Shown: positions 1 through 9,254, numbered from the stretch's first letter. The stretch is DNA of 64,000 bases from Caballeronia sp. INDeC2 (GCF_023631325.1 NZ_JALQDG010000003.1:496001-560000); one strand, 5' to 3'. The notes: generated by a model not told the origin, from the letters alone. Translations and numbers: made by a program.

Positions 1-137
1 TTGTGCGTGCGCATCAGCGGGTGCGCGCCGCCGGCTACCGTCTCGACGCCGAATTTCGCGGCGACGAACTGCGCACCTTCTTCCAGCGTGCGTGCGGCGA
101 CCACGAGGTGATCGAGTTTGAGTCGATGATCGGTCAT
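1..137 (-). CDS. VOC/glyoxalase-like domain protein, N-terminal fragment
   Basis: The gene starts at the ATG complementary to 135-137 and runs off the left edge, so only about 45 residues are visible. They begin MTDHRLKLDHLVVAARTLEE and continue with FVAAKFGVETVAGGAHP. A LDHLVVAARTLEEG start followed by a G-rich turn is typical of glyoxalase-like (vicinal oxygen chelate) proteins whose first metal ligand is the His in DHLV. It is divergent from the MocR-type regulator at 315 and may share its control region. The substrate cannot be inferred from this fragment. Confidence 0.6.
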   Translation of the reverse strand, partial: MTDHRLKLDHLVVAARTLEEGAQFVAAKFGVETVAGGAHPLMRTH

Positions 138-314
138 GACGGAGCGATGCGATAAACAGGGGCCGACAGCATAACGCTTTCCGTATCGCACGCCGGACGC
201 CGAAAGCAAAATGTAGCCGCTATCACCATAACAGTAACGGTACAATCAGCCCAATACTATTCGGTACAGTTCTTTCCGGCGCATAGCCGCGCTCCCCGTA
301 CACCGGAGGCCCGC
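138..314. promoter_or_regulatory. Divergent control region with a direct repeat (putative MocR operator)
   Basis: This 177-base spacer separates the divergent glyoxalase-like gene and the MocR-type regulator. CGGTACA occurs twice on the same strand, at 238-244 and 262-268, with start points 24 bases apart (about two helical turns) and A/T-rich flanks. MocR/PdxR regulators commonly bind direct repeats beside their own gene, so this is a plausible operator. The function is inferred from position and repeat geometry only. Confidence 0.45.
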
Positions 315-1778
315 ATGTCCGTTCCGCTCGACCAGATTCCCGCCCCGCACGACGCCGCGCAACTCACGCTCGTCGATCAACTGGTGCAATGGGGCCGCCG
401 CCGTATCGACGAGCGCGTGTTCCGGCCCGGCATGCGCATGCCGTCGATCCGCAAGCTCGCGCTCGACAAGGGCGTGTCGCGTTTCACGGTCGTCGAGGCG
501 TACGAGCGGCTCGTCGCGCACGGCTATCTCGATTCGCGGCGCGGCTCGGGCTTCTATGTGCGCGAGCGCGTCGCGCCGGCGCTCGTCGCGAAAGGCGAGA
601 CGCCCGCCGTCGCGGCGGAGCGCGAACCGGTGCAGAACACCATCGACGTGGTCTGGCTGCTGCGCAACATGCTGCATACGTCGAGTCCTGAGAAAGGGCC
701 GGGGCTCGGCTATTTGCCGGGCCGCTGGCTCGATGGCGAACTGATCACCAACGCGCTGCGCTCGCTGTCGCGCCAGAGCGGCGCGCAGATGCTTGGCTTC
801 GGCACGCCGCAAGGGTTTCTGCCGCTGCGCCAGCAGTTGCAGACGCGGCTCGAAGAACTGGAAATCGGCGCGTCGGCGGCGCGGCAGATCGTGCTCGTGT
901 CGGGCATCACGCAGGCGATCGACCTGATCTCGCGGCTGTATGTGAAGCCCGGCGACGCGGTGATCGTCGGCGATCCGGCGTGGTTCCAGATGTTCGGGCG
1001 CTTCGCGTCGCAGGGCGCGCGGCTCGTCGGCATGCCGTACACGCCCGACGGCCCCGATCTCGACGCGCTGGAAACGCTCGTCGCGACGTGGCGGCCGAAA
1101 ATGCTGATCATCAATTCGGTGCTGCAGAATCCGACCGGCACGTCGCTCACGGCGGCGCAGGCGTTTCGCATTCTTCAACTCGCGCAGGAATACGACTTCA
1201 TCGTCGTCGAGGACGATGTGTACGGCGATCTCTGTCCGGCGGGCTTTCCCGCGACGCGCCTCGCCTCGCTCGATCAGTTGAAGCGCGTGATCTTTCTCGG
1301 CAGCTTTTCGAAGACGCTCGCGGCCAATCTGCGCGTCGGCTATATCGCGGCGGCGCCGGAAGTGGCGAAGGCGCTCGCCGACCAGAAGATGCTCGTCGGC
1401 ATGACGAGTCCCGAGATCAACGAACGCGTGGTCTACAAGGTGCTGACCGAAGGGCACTACCGGCGACACGTCGAACGGCTGCGCGCAAGGCTCGACGGCG
1501 TGCGCGACAAGACCGCTCGCATGTTGGAAAAGACCGGTTTGCGACTGTTCGCGACACCGGCGGCCGGCATGTTCCTGTGGGCGGATGCTGGCGTCGATTC
1601 CGATGGTCTCGCGGCGGCGGGCCACGAAGCGGGCTTTCTGCTGACGCCCGGCAGCCTCTTCTCGCCGCATCAGTCGCCGACGACGTGGATGCGCTTCAAC
1701 ATCGCCAATTGCGGCGATCCGGCGCTGCCCGGGTTGTTGTCCAACTATTTGGAAAAGGCCGCGCGGCGCAGCGCCTGA
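315..1778 (+). CDS. MocR-type (GntR-HTH / aminotransferase I) transcriptional regulator
   Basis: This 487-residue protein has the MocR two-domain layout. A GntR winged helix lies at about residues 20-90 (PSIRKLALDKGVSRFTVVEAYERL, then a LDSRRGSGFYV wing). A fold-type I aminotransferase domain follows from about 115 to the end. The PLP-binding lysine is K333 in the SFSKTLAANLRVGY segment, and the NPTG motif (QNPTGTSLT) and the DDVYGDL segment are also intact. MocR proteins use PLP or an amino-compound adduct as effector rather than catalysing transamination. The target is unknown; the divergent glyoxalase-like gene and its own promoter are the obvious candidates. The start fits the HTH position, with weak GGAGG-like sequence upstream (ccggagg). 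Confidence 0.88.
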   Translation: MSVPLDQIPAPHDAAQLTLVDQLVQWGRRRIDERVFRPGMRMPSIRKLALDKGVSRFTVVEAYERLVAHGYLDSRRGSGFYVRERVAPALVAKGETPAVAAEREPVQNTIDVVWLLRNMLHTSSPEKGPGLGYLPGRWLDGELITNALRSLSRQSGAQMLGFGTPQGFLPLRQQLQTRLEELEIGASAARQIVLVSGITQAIDLISRLYVKPGDAVIVGDPAWFQMFGRFASQGARLVGMPYTPDGPDLDALETLVATWRPKMLIINSVLQNPTGTSLTAAQAFRILQLAQEYDFIVVEDDVYGDLCPAGFPATRLASLDQLKRVIFLGSFSKTLAANLRVGYIAAAPEVAKALADQKMLVGMTSPEINERVVYKVLTEGHYRRHVERLRARLDGVRDKTARMLEKTGLRLFATPAAGMFLWADAGVDSDGLAAAGHEAGFLLTPGSLFSPHQSPTTWMRFNIANCGDPALPGLLSNYLEKAARRSA

Positions 1779-1790
1779 CGCGCTTTTTTT
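1770..1790 (+). terminator. Rho-independent terminator of the MocR-type gene
   Basis: A 5-bp GC stem (agcgc at 1770-1774, gcgct at 1780-1784) is followed directly by a run of seven T. The stem overlaps the last codons and stop of the regulator gene. The stem is short, so the call is moderate. Confidence 0.5.
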
Positions 1791-1825
1791 GTTTGCTTGT
1801 GCTTCTATGTAGCGGATTTGGCGAA

Positions 1826-1854
1826 CTTGAAAAACCGCCGGCCGCCCTTATTTA
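1826..1854 (+). promoter_or_regulatory. Sigma-32 (heat-shock) promoter candidate for htpG
   Basis: CTTGAA at 1826-1831 matches the sigma-32 -35 element. It is followed after 13 bases by CCCTTATTTA at 1845-1854, close to the CCCCATnT -10 consensus. Transcription would start about 65-70 bases before the htpG ATG. HtpG is a classical heat-shock gene, so sequence and context agree. Confidence 0.6.
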
Positions 1855-1927
1855 GGGCAAATTGGCCGCGTAGCCAACACGCCGCCAAGGCAATCGCACT
1901 AACGAAATCAACACAGAGGACCCGACC

Positions 1928-3832
1928 ATGGCGCAAGAAACCATGAGCTTTCAGGCAGAAGTGAAGCAGCTTCTGCATCTGATGATCCATTCGCTCTACA
2001 GCAACAAGGAAATTTTCCTGCGTGAGCTGATTTCCAACGCATCCGATGCCGCCGACAAGCTGCGCTTCGAAGCCATCGAGAACAGCGCGCTCTACGAGAA
2101 CGACCCGGACCTGCGTATCCGCGTGTCGTTCGATAAAGCCGCGCGCACCGTCACCATCGACGACAACGGCATCGGCATGAGCCGCGACGAAGCGATTTCT
2201 CACCTCGGCACCATCGCGCGCTCGGGCACGAAGGAATTTTTCTCGAAGCTTTCCGGCGACCAGCAGAAGGACGCGGCGCTCATCGGCCAGTTCGGTGTCG
2301 GCTTTTATTCGGGCTTTATCGTCGCGGACAAGATCACCGTCGAAACGCGCCGCGCCGGTTTGCCGGCGAACGAGGGCGTGCGCTGGACGAGCGCGGGCGA
2401 AGGCGATTTCGAAGTCGAGGACATCGAGCGCGCGCAACGCGGCACGACCATCACGCTGCATCTGCGCGCCGACGAGGACGAATTGCTGTCGTCGCACCGG
2501 CTGAAATCGATCATCCAGAAGTACTCGGATCACGTCGCGCTGCCCATTCTGATGAAGAAGGAAGAGTGGGACGCCGAGAAAGGCGAGATGGTCACGAAGG
2601 ACGAGGACGAGACCGTCAACCAGGCGAGCGCGCTCTGGACGCGCCCCAAGAACGACATCAGCGACGAACAGTACAAGCAGTTCTATCAGCACATCTCGCA
2701 CGATCACGACGATCCGCTCGCGTGGACGCACAACCGCGTCGAAGGCCGCAGCGAGTACACGCAACTGCTGTACGTGCCGAAGCACGCGCCGTTCGATCTG
2801 TGGAACCGCGAGCATCGCGGCGGGCTGAAGCTCTACGTGAAGCGCGTGTTCATCATGGACGATGCCGAGCAGCTGCTGCCCGCGTATCTGCGTTTCGTGA
2901 AGGGCGTGGTCGATTCGGCCGATCTGCCGCTCAACGTGTCGCGCGAAATCCTGCAGGAAAGCCGCGATGTGAAGGCGATCCGCGAAGGCGTGACCAAGCG
3001 CGTGCTGTCCATGCTCGAAGAGATCGCATCGTCCTCCGCCGAAGCGACCGAAGAAGCGGACAAGCAAAAGTACGCGACCTTCTGGAACGAGTTCGGGCAG
3101 GTGCTGAAGGAGGGCATCGGCGAGGATTTCAGCAATCGCGAGCGGATCGCGAAGCTGGTGCGGTTCGCATCGACGCATAACGACAGCGACGCCCAGAACG
3201 TGTCGCTCGCCGATTACGTCGCGCGCATGAAGCCCGAGCAGACGAAGATCTACTACGTCACCGCCGACAGCTGGCAGGCCGCGAAGAACAGCCCGCATCT
3301 CGAAGTGTTCCGCAAGAAGGGCGTCGAGGTGCTGCTGCTGACCGATCGCGTCGACGAATGGATGCTGTCGTTCCTCAATGAGTTCGATGGCAAGCCGCTT
3401 GCGAGCGTCGCACGCGGCGACCTCGATCTCGGCGCGCTCGACGACGAGGAAAAGCAGCAGCAGGAGAAGGTCGGCGAGGAGATGAAGCCGCTCGTCGAAA
3501 AGATGAAGGAAGCACTCGAAGGCAAGGCGAAGGACGTGCGTCTCACGTTCCGTCTCACCGATTCGCCGAGCTGCCTCGTCGCCGATGAAGGCGACATGAG
3601 CGGCTATCTGCAACGCATGCTGAAGGCCGCGGGGCAGAAGGCGCCGCAGGCGGAGCCGATTCTCGAAGTGAATCCGGAGCATCCGCTGGTGAAGGCGCTG
3701 AACGCGGACAGTGCGAATTTCGTCGACTGGTGCCATCTGCTCTTCGACCAGGCGTTGCTTGCCGAAGGCGGCGCGCTGGAAGATCCGGCGAGCTTCGTGA
3801 AGCGCACGAATGTGCTGTTGCTCGCGCGTTGA
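1928..3832 (+). CDS. htpG: Molecular chaperone HtpG (bacterial Hsp90)
   Basis: This 634-residue cytosolic ATP-dependent chaperone has near the usual family length (about 625-635). The N-terminal GHKL ATPase domain shows [15 protein letters not shown] (helix with the catalytic Glu and Mg-binding Asn), [15 protein letters not shown] and GQFGVGFYS (ATP lid). The middle domain contains the client/ATP-contacting NVSREILQ arginine segment. The C-terminal dimerisation domain ends NPEHPLV...LLLAR. The start has an AGAGGA ribosome site (cacagaggaccc). It stands alone between a heat-shock-like promoter and a strong terminator, so it is probably monocistronic. Confidence 0.97.
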   Translation: MAQETMSFQAEVKQLLHLMIHSLYSNKEIFLRELISNASDAADKLRFEAIENSALYENDPDLRIRVSFDKAARTVTIDDNGIGMSRDEAISHLGTIARSGTKEFFSKLSGDQQKDAALIGQFGVGFYSGFIVADKITVETRRAGLPANEGVRWTSAGEGDFEVEDIERAQRGTTITLHLRADEDELLSSHRLKSIIQKYSDHVALPILMKKEEWDAEKGEMVTKDEDETVNQASALWTRPKNDISDEQYKQFYQHISHDHDDPLAWTHNRVEGRSEYTQLLYVPKHAPFDLWNREHRGGLKLYVKRVFIMDDAEQLLPAYLRFVKGVVDSADLPLNVSREILQESRDVKAIREGVTKRVLSMLEEIASSSAEATEEADKQKYATFWNEFGQVLKEGIGEDFSNRERIAKLVRFASTHNDSDAQNVSLADYVARMKPEQTKIYYVTADSWQAAKNSPHLEVFRKKGVEVLLLTDRVDEWMLSFLNEFDGKPLASVARGDLDLGALDDEEKQQQEKVGEEMKPLVEKMKEALEGKAKDVRLTFRLTDSPSCLVADEGDMSGYLQRMLKAAGQKAPQAEPILEVNPEHPLVKALNADSANFVDWCHLLFDQALLAEGGALEDPASFVKRTNVLLLAR

Positions 3833-3856
3833 GTTCGCTCGAACGCTGCCGATGAA

Positions 3857-3888
3857 CGCGCCGCCGGGAAACCGGCGGCGCGTTTTTT
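3857..3888 (+). terminator. Strong rho-independent terminator after htpG
   Basis: An 11-bp perfect GC-rich stem (3857-3867 with 3872-3882) encloses a GAAA tetraloop and is followed by six T. It lies 25 bases after the htpG stop codon. Confidence 0.9.
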
Positions 3889-3932
3889 CTTGTGTTCGCG
3901 CGCCGTAAGACGCGGAATTTATAATCCGCAGC

Positions 3933-4574
3933 ATGCTCACGCCCAACGATCCCGTCGATGCGCACTGGCGCATCGTCCCGCTTTCATCGCTCACCGACGC
4001 ACAAAAGGACTGGCTTACACGCGGCGGCTCGCTGACCGCGCAGCTGCGCACGCTCGGCGGGGTGACGGTCGAAGTCACGCGCGAAGCCGTCGACATGCCC
4101 TGGCAGGATGAAGCGACCGCGCTCGGGCTCACGCCGCGCACGCCGGTGTGGGTGCGCGAAGTCGCGTTGAAGGTCGATGGCGTGCCGTTCGTCGTTGCGC
4201 ATAGCATCGTGCCGCTGTCGCACAGCGCGGGCGTGTGGCAATCGATGCGCCGTCTGCGCACGCGTCCGCTCGCCGAACTGCTTTATAGCGACAGCAGCGT
4301 GTCGCGTTCGGCGCTCGCGAGCCGCAGAATCACTGCGCGGCATCCGCTGCATCGGCTCGCGTCGGCGCAAGGGAATGAACGTGCGCACGCGCTCGTCGCG
4401 CGCCGTTCGGTTTTCAAACGCCACGACGCGCCGCTGATGGTCACCGAGTGCATGCTCGATGCGCTCTGGCGCAGGCTCGCGACGATGCACGGTACGCATC
4501 GGCGCGAACATGCCCGCTCATACGATCACCTGAGCTCGCATGCGAAGCGCGTCGCGCACGGCGAGGCAAGATGA
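3933..4574 (+). CDS. ubiC: Chorismate--pyruvate lyase
   Basis: UbiC cleaves chorismate to 4-hydroxybenzoate and pyruvate, the first committed step of ubiquinone synthesis. The 213-residue protein has the family pattern: early HWRIVPL, the [11 protein letters not shown] product-site segment, [20 protein letters not shown] in the centre, and the [10 protein letters not shown] segment near the end of the core. The basic tail (residues about 160-213) is longer than in enteric UbiC (about 165 residues) and continues past the MLDALWRRL helix. The stop codon overlaps the ATG of the next gene (ATGA), so translation is probably coupled with the DNA glycosylase gene. Confidence 0.9.
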   Translation: MLTPNDPVDAHWRIVPLSSLTDAQKDWLTRGGSLTAQLRTLGGVTVEVTREAVDMPWQDEATALGLTPRTPVWVREVALKVDGVPFVVAHSIVPLSHSAGVWQSMRRLRTRPLAELLYSDSSVSRSALASRRITARHPLHRLASAQGNERAHALVARRSVFKRHDAPLMVTECMLDALWRRLATMHGTHRREHARSYDHLSSHAKRVAHGEAR

Positions 4575-5053
4575 AACTTGCGGGATTCGAGCCCATCGGC
4601 GATGAAGAGACGCACACGCTCATCCTCGGCAGTTTTCCGGGCGTCGCATCGCTCGCGGCGACGCAGTACTACGCGCATCCGCGCAATCAGTTCTGGCGGC
4701 TCGTCGGCGCGGCGATCGGCGAGGATCTTCACGCACTCGCCTATGACGATCGTCTCGCGCGTCTCGTCGCGCATGGCATCGGTCTATGGGACGTGCTCGC
4801 CGCATGTGAGCGCGAAGGCAGCCTCGATACGGCGATCCGCAACGCGTCGCCCAACGACTTCGCGCAGTTCCATACGCGCTTTCCGAAGCTGCGCAAGGTG
4901 TGCTTCAACGGCAAGACCTCGGGCAAGTTCGCGCCCGTTTCGAGCGCCGCAGGCTACGCGACGCTCGTGCTGCCGTCGTCGAGCGCGGCCAATGCTATTC
5001 TCTCGTTCGATCAAAAATTGCGCATCTGGCGCGACATCCTCAGCACACAATGA
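4571..5053 (+). CDS. DNA-deoxyinosine (hypoxanthine) glycosylase, UDG family 6
   Basis: This 160-residue protein of the uracil-DNA glycosylase superfamily carries the family 6 (HDG) motif 1 [11 protein letters not shown] with the following [14 protein letters not shown]. Motif 2 is LPSSSAANA near residue 138. Members excise hypoxanthine (deaminated adenine) from DNA to start base-excision repair. The ATG at 4571 overlaps the ubiC stop by four bases and places motif 1 at the usual distance from the N terminus. A longer frame upstream of this ATG lies wholly inside ubiC and is not needed. Its own stop overlaps the next start in the same ATGA fashion. Confidence 0.85.
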   Translation: MKLAGFEPIGDEETHTLILGSFPGVASLAATQYYAHPRNQFWRLVGAAIGEDLHALAYDDRLARLVAHGIGLWDVLAACEREGSLDTAIRNASPNDFAQFHTRFPKLRKVCFNGKTSGKFAPVSSAAGYATLVLPSSSAANAILSFDQKLRIWRDILSTQ

Positions 5054-5952
5054 CGAATCTCATCAAGCGCGCGTCGGCGGAAGCTCGCGCGTTCGGCCGC
5101 AAAAAAGACGACACTCAATCGAAGCGCAAGCGCAGTGACGACGACCGCGACGATCTCGCGAACGCGCCGCGCATCGACGCGCCCCGCAAGCCGCGCTTCG
5201 CCCCCGTGACGTTCTCGGAAGAGGGCGGCGTGCGCTATCTGCATTTCGGCACCGAATGGGTGCAAGGCGCGATGCGTCTGAAGAAGCCCGATCACATCGA
5301 GCTCGAATACGCGCAGCAGATGATGGCGTGGCTTCTTTTCGTCGAAACGCCCGAACGCATTGTGCAACTCGGGCTCGGCGCGGCGGCGCTCACGAAGTTC
5401 TGCTATCGCTTTCTGAAGCACGCGAAAGTGGAGGCCGTCGAACTGAATCCCGCGGTCGTGATCGCCGCGCGCGCGATGTTCGAACTGCCCTACGACGACG
5501 CGCGCCTCACCGTCACCGAACGCGACGCGTGGGAGTTCGTCAACGATCGCGCGAATCACGGGACGATCGGCGCGTTGCAGATCGATTTGTACGACGCCAC
5601 CGCGCGCGGCCCCGTGCTCGACAGCGTCTCGTTCTATCGCGCGTGCCGCGCGTGTCTCACGCCGGAAGCGGGCGTCGTCACGATCAACCTCTTCGGCGAT
5701 CATCCAAGCTTCGTGCGCAACATGCGTCATCTGAACGAGGCGTTCGGTCATCGCGTGATCGCGCTGCCCGAAGTGCACGACGGCAATCGCGTCGCGATCG
5801 CGTTCGCCGGTCCCGCGCTCGACGTCTCGTTCGACGCGCTCGACGCGCGCGCGAAGCTCATCGAAGCGCAACTCGGCTTGCCCGCGCGCAAGTGGGTGAA
5901 GGGTCTCGCGCAGAGCGCGGGCATCGCGACGAGCGGCGCGTTTTCGATCTGA
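5050..5952 (+). CDS. Spermidine synthase-like (SpeE-fold) methyltransferase-family protein
   Basis: This 300-residue protein has a lysine/arginine/aspartate-rich N terminus (residues 1-48), then a SpeE-type Rossmann domain. The nucleotide-binding loop is VQLGLGAAALTKFCYRF (about 105-122) and the acidic strand end is VEAVELNPAVV (about 128-137). A further acidic strand is QIDLYDATARGP, where polyamine synthases carry the catalytic Asp segment. It lacks the N-terminal beta-domain of true spermidine synthases, so the substrate is uncertain. The ATG overlaps the preceding stop by four bases, making it the third gene of a ubiC operon. Confidence 0.75.
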   Translation: MTNLIKRASAEARAFGRKKDDTQSKRKRSDDDRDDLANAPRIDAPRKPRFAPVTFSEEGGVRYLHFGTEWVQGAMRLKKPDHIELEYAQQMMAWLLFVETPERIVQLGLGAAALTKFCYRFLKHAKVEAVELNPAVVIAARAMFELPYDDARLTVTERDAWEFVNDRANHGTIGALQIDLYDATARGPVLDSVSFYRACRACLTPEAGVVTINLFGDHPSFVRNMRHLNEAFGHRVIALPEVHDGNRVAIAFAGPALDVSFDALDARAKLIEAQLGLPARKWVKGLAQSAGIATSGAFSI

Positions 5953-6045
5953 TTGTCGCCGCGCAAGAAGCCAAGGCCAGAACGAGGGTTTTGGCCTATT
6001 TACACGATGCTTTCAAAACAGCGGAATAGTCGGGAATCCCCCTGC

Positions 6046-6073
6046 TTGACCGTGTTTTAAGGGTCCATATACT
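6046..6073 (+). promoter_or_regulatory. Sigma-70 promoter for the DUF3311-mctP operon
   Basis: TTGACC (6046-6051) and TATACT (6068-6073) are separated by 16 bases, about 100 bases before the first gene. Both hexamers differ from consensus by one base, unusually good for this GC-rich DNA. Confidence 0.75.
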
Positions 6074-6175
6074 CCCTCTGTTATTTCGGGGCGCTTTCAG
6101 CGGCATGTCTATCCGACACCGGCATCCCGCCGGGCTCGCAATAACGACGCGAAACAAAACAAGAGGAGACCGTTC

Positions 6176-6424
6176 ATGGCTCACGAAGCTACGACCGGCA
6201 CCGGACAACCGCGCAACAAGCATTGGCTTTGGCTTCTGATCCTTCCGTGGATCGGTGTGGTATGGGTGCCGTTTTACAACAAGATCGAGCCCGTTTTGTG
6301 GGGCTTTCCGTATTTCTACTGGTATCAGCTCCTATGGGTGCTGATCAGCGCGGTCATCACCGCCGTCGTCTATAAGAAGACAAAGGCGCTGCCTTCGGGA
6401 CGCAAGAACGGAGGTGCGCGATGA
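6176..6424 (+). CDS. DUF3311 small membrane protein, partner of MctP
   Basis: This 82-residue protein has two predicted membrane helices: WLWLLILPWIGVVWVPF (about 17-33) and YQLLWVLISAVITAVVY (about 50-66), then a basic cytosolic tail. DUF3311 proteins are almost always encoded just before a sodium:solute symporter, and here the stop overlaps the mctP ATG (ATGATGA), indicating coupled translation. It may act as a small subunit or assembly factor for the permease, by analogy with other short SSS-associated membrane proteins. A good AAGAGGAG ribosome site precedes the ATG. Confidence 0.85.
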   Translation: MAHEATTGTGQPRNKHWLWLLILPWIGVVWVPFYNKIEPVLWGFPYFYWYQLLWVLISAVITAVVYKKTKALPSGRKNGGAR

Positions 6425-7974
6425 TGAACGCCACTGCAACCTTCGTCTTCGTTCTCTTCTTCGTCGGCGTCACGATTCTCGGCTTCATCGCCGCGCACTG
6501 GCGCAAAGGCGATCTCGCCCAGCTCGACGAGTGGGGCCTCGGCGGCCGCCGCTTCGGCACAATCGTCACGTGGTTCCTGCTCGGCGGCGATCTCTACACC
6601 GCCTATACGTTCGTCGCGGTGCCGGCGCTCGTGTTCGGCGCGGGCGCGACGGGCTTCTTCGCGCTGCCGTACACCATCCTCATCTATCCGTTCGCATTCG
6701 TCGTGTTTCCGAAGCTCTGGAGCATCGCGAAGCGTCACGGCTACGTGACCGCCGCCGACTTCGTGCACGCGCGCTACAACAGCCGCATGCTCGCGCTCGC
6801 CGTCGCGTTGACTGGCATCGTCGCAACGATGCCGTACATCGCGCTGCAGCTCGTCGGCATCGAAGTGGTGATCGGCGCGCTCGGGTTCTCGACGCAAGGC
6901 TTCGTCGGCGATCTGCCGCTCATCATCGCGTTCGCGATTCTCGCGGCGTACACGTACACGTCGGGCCTGCGCGCGCCCGCGATGATCGCCGTGGTGAAGG
7001 ACGTGCTGATCTACATCACCATCATCGCCGCGATGATCGTGATTCCGGCGCAGCTCGGCGGCTTCGGGCATATCTTCAGCGTCGTGCCGCCCGAGAAGCT
7101 GCTGCTGAAGGCGCCCGATGCCGCGAGCCTGAACGGCTACAGCGCGTACGCGACGCTCGCGGTCGGCTCCGCGCTCGCGCTCTTCCTGTACCCGCACTCG
7201 GTGACGGCGATTCTCTCGTCGAACTCCGGCAACACGATCCGCCGCAACATGTCGCTCTTGCCGGCGTATTCGCTCGTGCTCGGCCTGCTCGCGCTGCTCG
7301 GCTACATGGCGCTCGCATCGGGCGTGAAGGACATGCCCGAGTACGCGTCGTACTTCAAGGCCTACGGCGCGAACTTCGCGGTGCCCGCGCTCTTCCTGCA
7401 CTACTTCCCGTCGTGGTTCGTGGGCGTGGCGTTCGCGGCGATCGGCATCGGCGCGCTGGTTCCGGCGGCGATCATGTCGATCGCGGCGGCGAATCTCTAC
7501 ACGCGCAACGTGCATCGCGAGTTCGTCAATACGTCGATGACGCCGGAGCAGGAAACCAACGTCGCGAAGCTCGTTTCGCTGATCGTGAAAGTCGGCGCGG
7601 TGGTTTTCATTCTCGCGCTGCCGCTGACCTACGCGATCCAGCTGCAACTGCTCGGCGGCATCTGGATCATCCAGACGCTGCCCGCGCTCGTGCTCGGGCT
7701 TTATACGCGCGTGCTCGACCATCGCGGCCTGCTGTTCGGCTGGGCGGTGGGCATCGGCGTCGGCACGTGGATGGCCGTGTCGCTGCAACTGAAGGGCTCG
7801 ATCTATCCGCTGCATCTCTTCGGCTATGTCGTGCCGGGCTACGCGGCGGTGTGGGCGCTGATCGCGAACCTGATCGTCTCCATCGTCGTGAGCCTGCTCG
7901 TGCGTGTGCTGGGCCTCAAGCGCTCGGATGACCGCACGCGTCCGGAAGACTATCTGGATATCGTGGAAGGCTGA
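6421..7974 (+). CDS. mctP: Monocarboxylate uptake permease MctP (sodium:solute symporter family)
   Basis: This 517-residue integral inner-membrane protein of the SSS family has about 13 hydrophobic helices. The first begins ATFVFVLFFVGVTILGF. Characteristic SSS segments include GGRRFGTIVTWFLLGGDLYTAYTFVAVPA near the N terminus and GVAFAAIGIGALVPAAIMSIAAANLYTRN in the core. It most resembles MctP, which takes up lactate, pyruvate, propionate and alanine. The start overlaps the DUF3311 gene; an alternative ATG lies three bases later. A terminator follows about 60 bases after the stop. Substrate assignment is by family resemblance only. Confidence 0.88.
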   Translation: MMNATATFVFVLFFVGVTILGFIAAHWRKGDLAQLDEWGLGGRRFGTIVTWFLLGGDLYTAYTFVAVPALVFGAGATGFFALPYTILIYPFAFVVFPKLWSIAKRHGYVTAADFVHARYNSRMLALAVALTGIVATMPYIALQLVGIEVVIGALGFSTQGFVGDLPLIIAFAILAAYTYTSGLRAPAMIAVVKDVLIYITIIAAMIVIPAQLGGFGHIFSVVPPEKLLLKAPDAASLNGYSAYATLAVGSALALFLYPHSVTAILSSNSGNTIRRNMSLLPAYSLVLGLLALLGYMALASGVKDMPEYASYFKAYGANFAVPALFLHYFPSWFVGVAFAAIGIGALVPAAIMSIAAANLYTRNVHREFVNTSMTPEQETNVAKLVSLIVKVGAVVFILALPLTYAIQLQLLGGIWIIQTLPALVLGLYTRVLDHRGLLFGWAVGIGVGTWMAVSLQLKGSIYPLHLFGYVVPGYAAVWALIANLIVSIVVSLLVRVLGLKRSDDRTRPEDYLDIVEG

Positions 7975-8030
7975 TCCCGAGCGATCGACCGATCGCGCAC
8001 GCCCCGGCGCGGCGCGCGAAAAGCTGGTAA

Positions 8031-8073
8031 AACGCCCGTAATAGCCATCCGGCCGTTACGGGCGTTTCGTTTT
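8031..8073 (+). terminator. Rho-independent terminator after mctP
   Basis: An 11-bp perfect inverted repeat (8031-8041 with 8056-8066) spans a 14-base loop. It is followed by a T-rich tract (tcgtttt). Confidence 0.75.
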
Positions 8074-8124
8074 CCGACAGCCTTCGCTCGACGGGCGTGC
8101 GTGTTTCATCGACGTGAGCGAACC

Positions 8125-9243
8125 ATGCTTTCTCCGACATCGACGTCACTCGGGCGTAGCCGTCTCGCGCGCCTCTTTCATTCGATCGCGTCGCCGTACT
8201 TCCGCTACCGGCACGCGAACGTAATTCATGCGGTGCGCGTCGGACTCGCGATGGCGGTGTCGATCGCGGTCACGACGGGCATCGACATGCCGCACGGCGT
8301 GTGGGCGTCGGTATCGGTGCTGGTCGTGATCGGCGGCTTGCAGCACTACGGCAACATCCGCAAGAAGGCGGGCGAGCGCGCGCTCGGCACGGCGCTCGGC
8401 GCGTTCTTCGGACTCGTGCTCATTCTCGCGCAGATGCTCACCGGCTCCGTGATGGTGTTCTTCGTGCTGATGTGCGTGATCGCGGGCGGCTGCGCCTACT
8501 ACGCGATCGGCAAGGCGGGCTATGTCGCGCTGCTCACGGCGATCACCATGGTCATCGTCTCCGGCCACGGCGACCTGCCGTTTTCCACCGGATTGTGGCG
8601 CACGGCCAACGTGATGATCGGCGTCGTGATCGCGCTCGGCTTTTCGTTCGTCCTGCCGCAATACGCAACGTATTCCTGGCGCTACCGCCTCGCGGACAAT
8701 CTGCGCGAGTGCGCAAAACTCTACGGCGCGTTACTCGACGGCACGCCGCTTCTCGCGGAGGAAACCACGCGGCGCTTCTACGCGATGAGCCAGCGGCTCG
8801 TGCAGTCGCGCGCTCTGATGGAATCGGTCGCGAAGGAAACCAATGTGCCGATGGCGCGGCTCGAAGAGATCCAGCGGCTGCATCGCTCGATTCTCGCGGC
8901 GCTGGAAATGCTGGTCATGTCGATGCCCGAAGTCGCGCGTGCCGCGCCTAGCCGTTTCGCGATTGCGTGTTCGCCGGGCGAGTACGCGGTGCGCCAGCAG
9001 CTTCTGCAGATGGCGCGCGCGTTGCGCTTCGGGCGTGTGGGTTTGCTGTACCGCGCGGTGGATGCGTCGGGGGTGCCGCCTTGCCCGGACGACGATGGAA
9101 ACGCGACGACGCAGGGCATGCACTGGCTCGCGATGCGTTTCGTGGAGCAGGTGGATCGCCTGCGGCTGCGTCTGTCGGAAATCGAGCGGCAGTGGAATAT
9201 CGAAGGCGCGCGGCCGCTCAATCTTGAAGCGATGAAGCGATGA
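8125..9243 (+). CDS. FUSC-family inner-membrane protein
   Basis: This 372-residue protein has an N-terminal membrane half (residues about 30-190) built of short hydrophobic helices: VIHAVRVGLAMAVSIAVTTG, VWASVSVLVVIGGLQ, GAFFGLVLILAQML, VFFVLMCVIAGGCAYYAI and the IGVVIALGFSFVLPQ helix. The C-terminal cytosolic half is helical. The HANVIHAVRVGLA start and the LQHYGNIRKKAGERALGTALGA loop are typical of FUSC proteins (fusaric-acid resistance / YccS-like), possibly efflux components. A GTG 24 bases upstream is an alternative start; the ATG is preferred because only it is needed to reach the first conserved segment. It ends 11 bases from the convergent VOC gene. Confidence 0.8.
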   Translation: MLSPTSTSLGRSRLARLFHSIASPYFRYRHANVIHAVRVGLAMAVSIAVTTGIDMPHGVWASVSVLVVIGGLQHYGNIRKKAGERALGTALGAFFGLVLILAQMLTGSVMVFFVLMCVIAGGCAYYAIGKAGYVALLTAITMVIVSGHGDLPFSTGLWRTANVMIGVVIALGFSFVLPQYATYSWRYRLADNLRECAKLYGALLDGTPLLAEETTRRFYAMSQRLVQSRALMESVAKETNVPMARLEEIQRLHRSILAALEMLVMSMPEVARAAPSRFAIACSPGEYAVRQQLLQMARALRFGRVGLLYRAVDASGVPPCPDDDGNATTQGMHWLAMRFVEQVDRLRLRLSEIERQWNIEGARPLNLEAMKR

Positions 9244-9254
9244 AGCGATGAAAC

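Noticed and set aside
1805..4261. An 818-codon open frame on the minus strand, opposite htpG and ubiC
   Set aside because: It is the mirror of strongly biased codons in htpG, is Arg/Leu/His-rich, and matches no family, while htpG is certain.
5974..5997. Inverted repeat aggcca...tggcct after the SpeE-like gene
   Set aside because: Only six base pairs with a 12-base loop and no T-run, so not called as a terminator.
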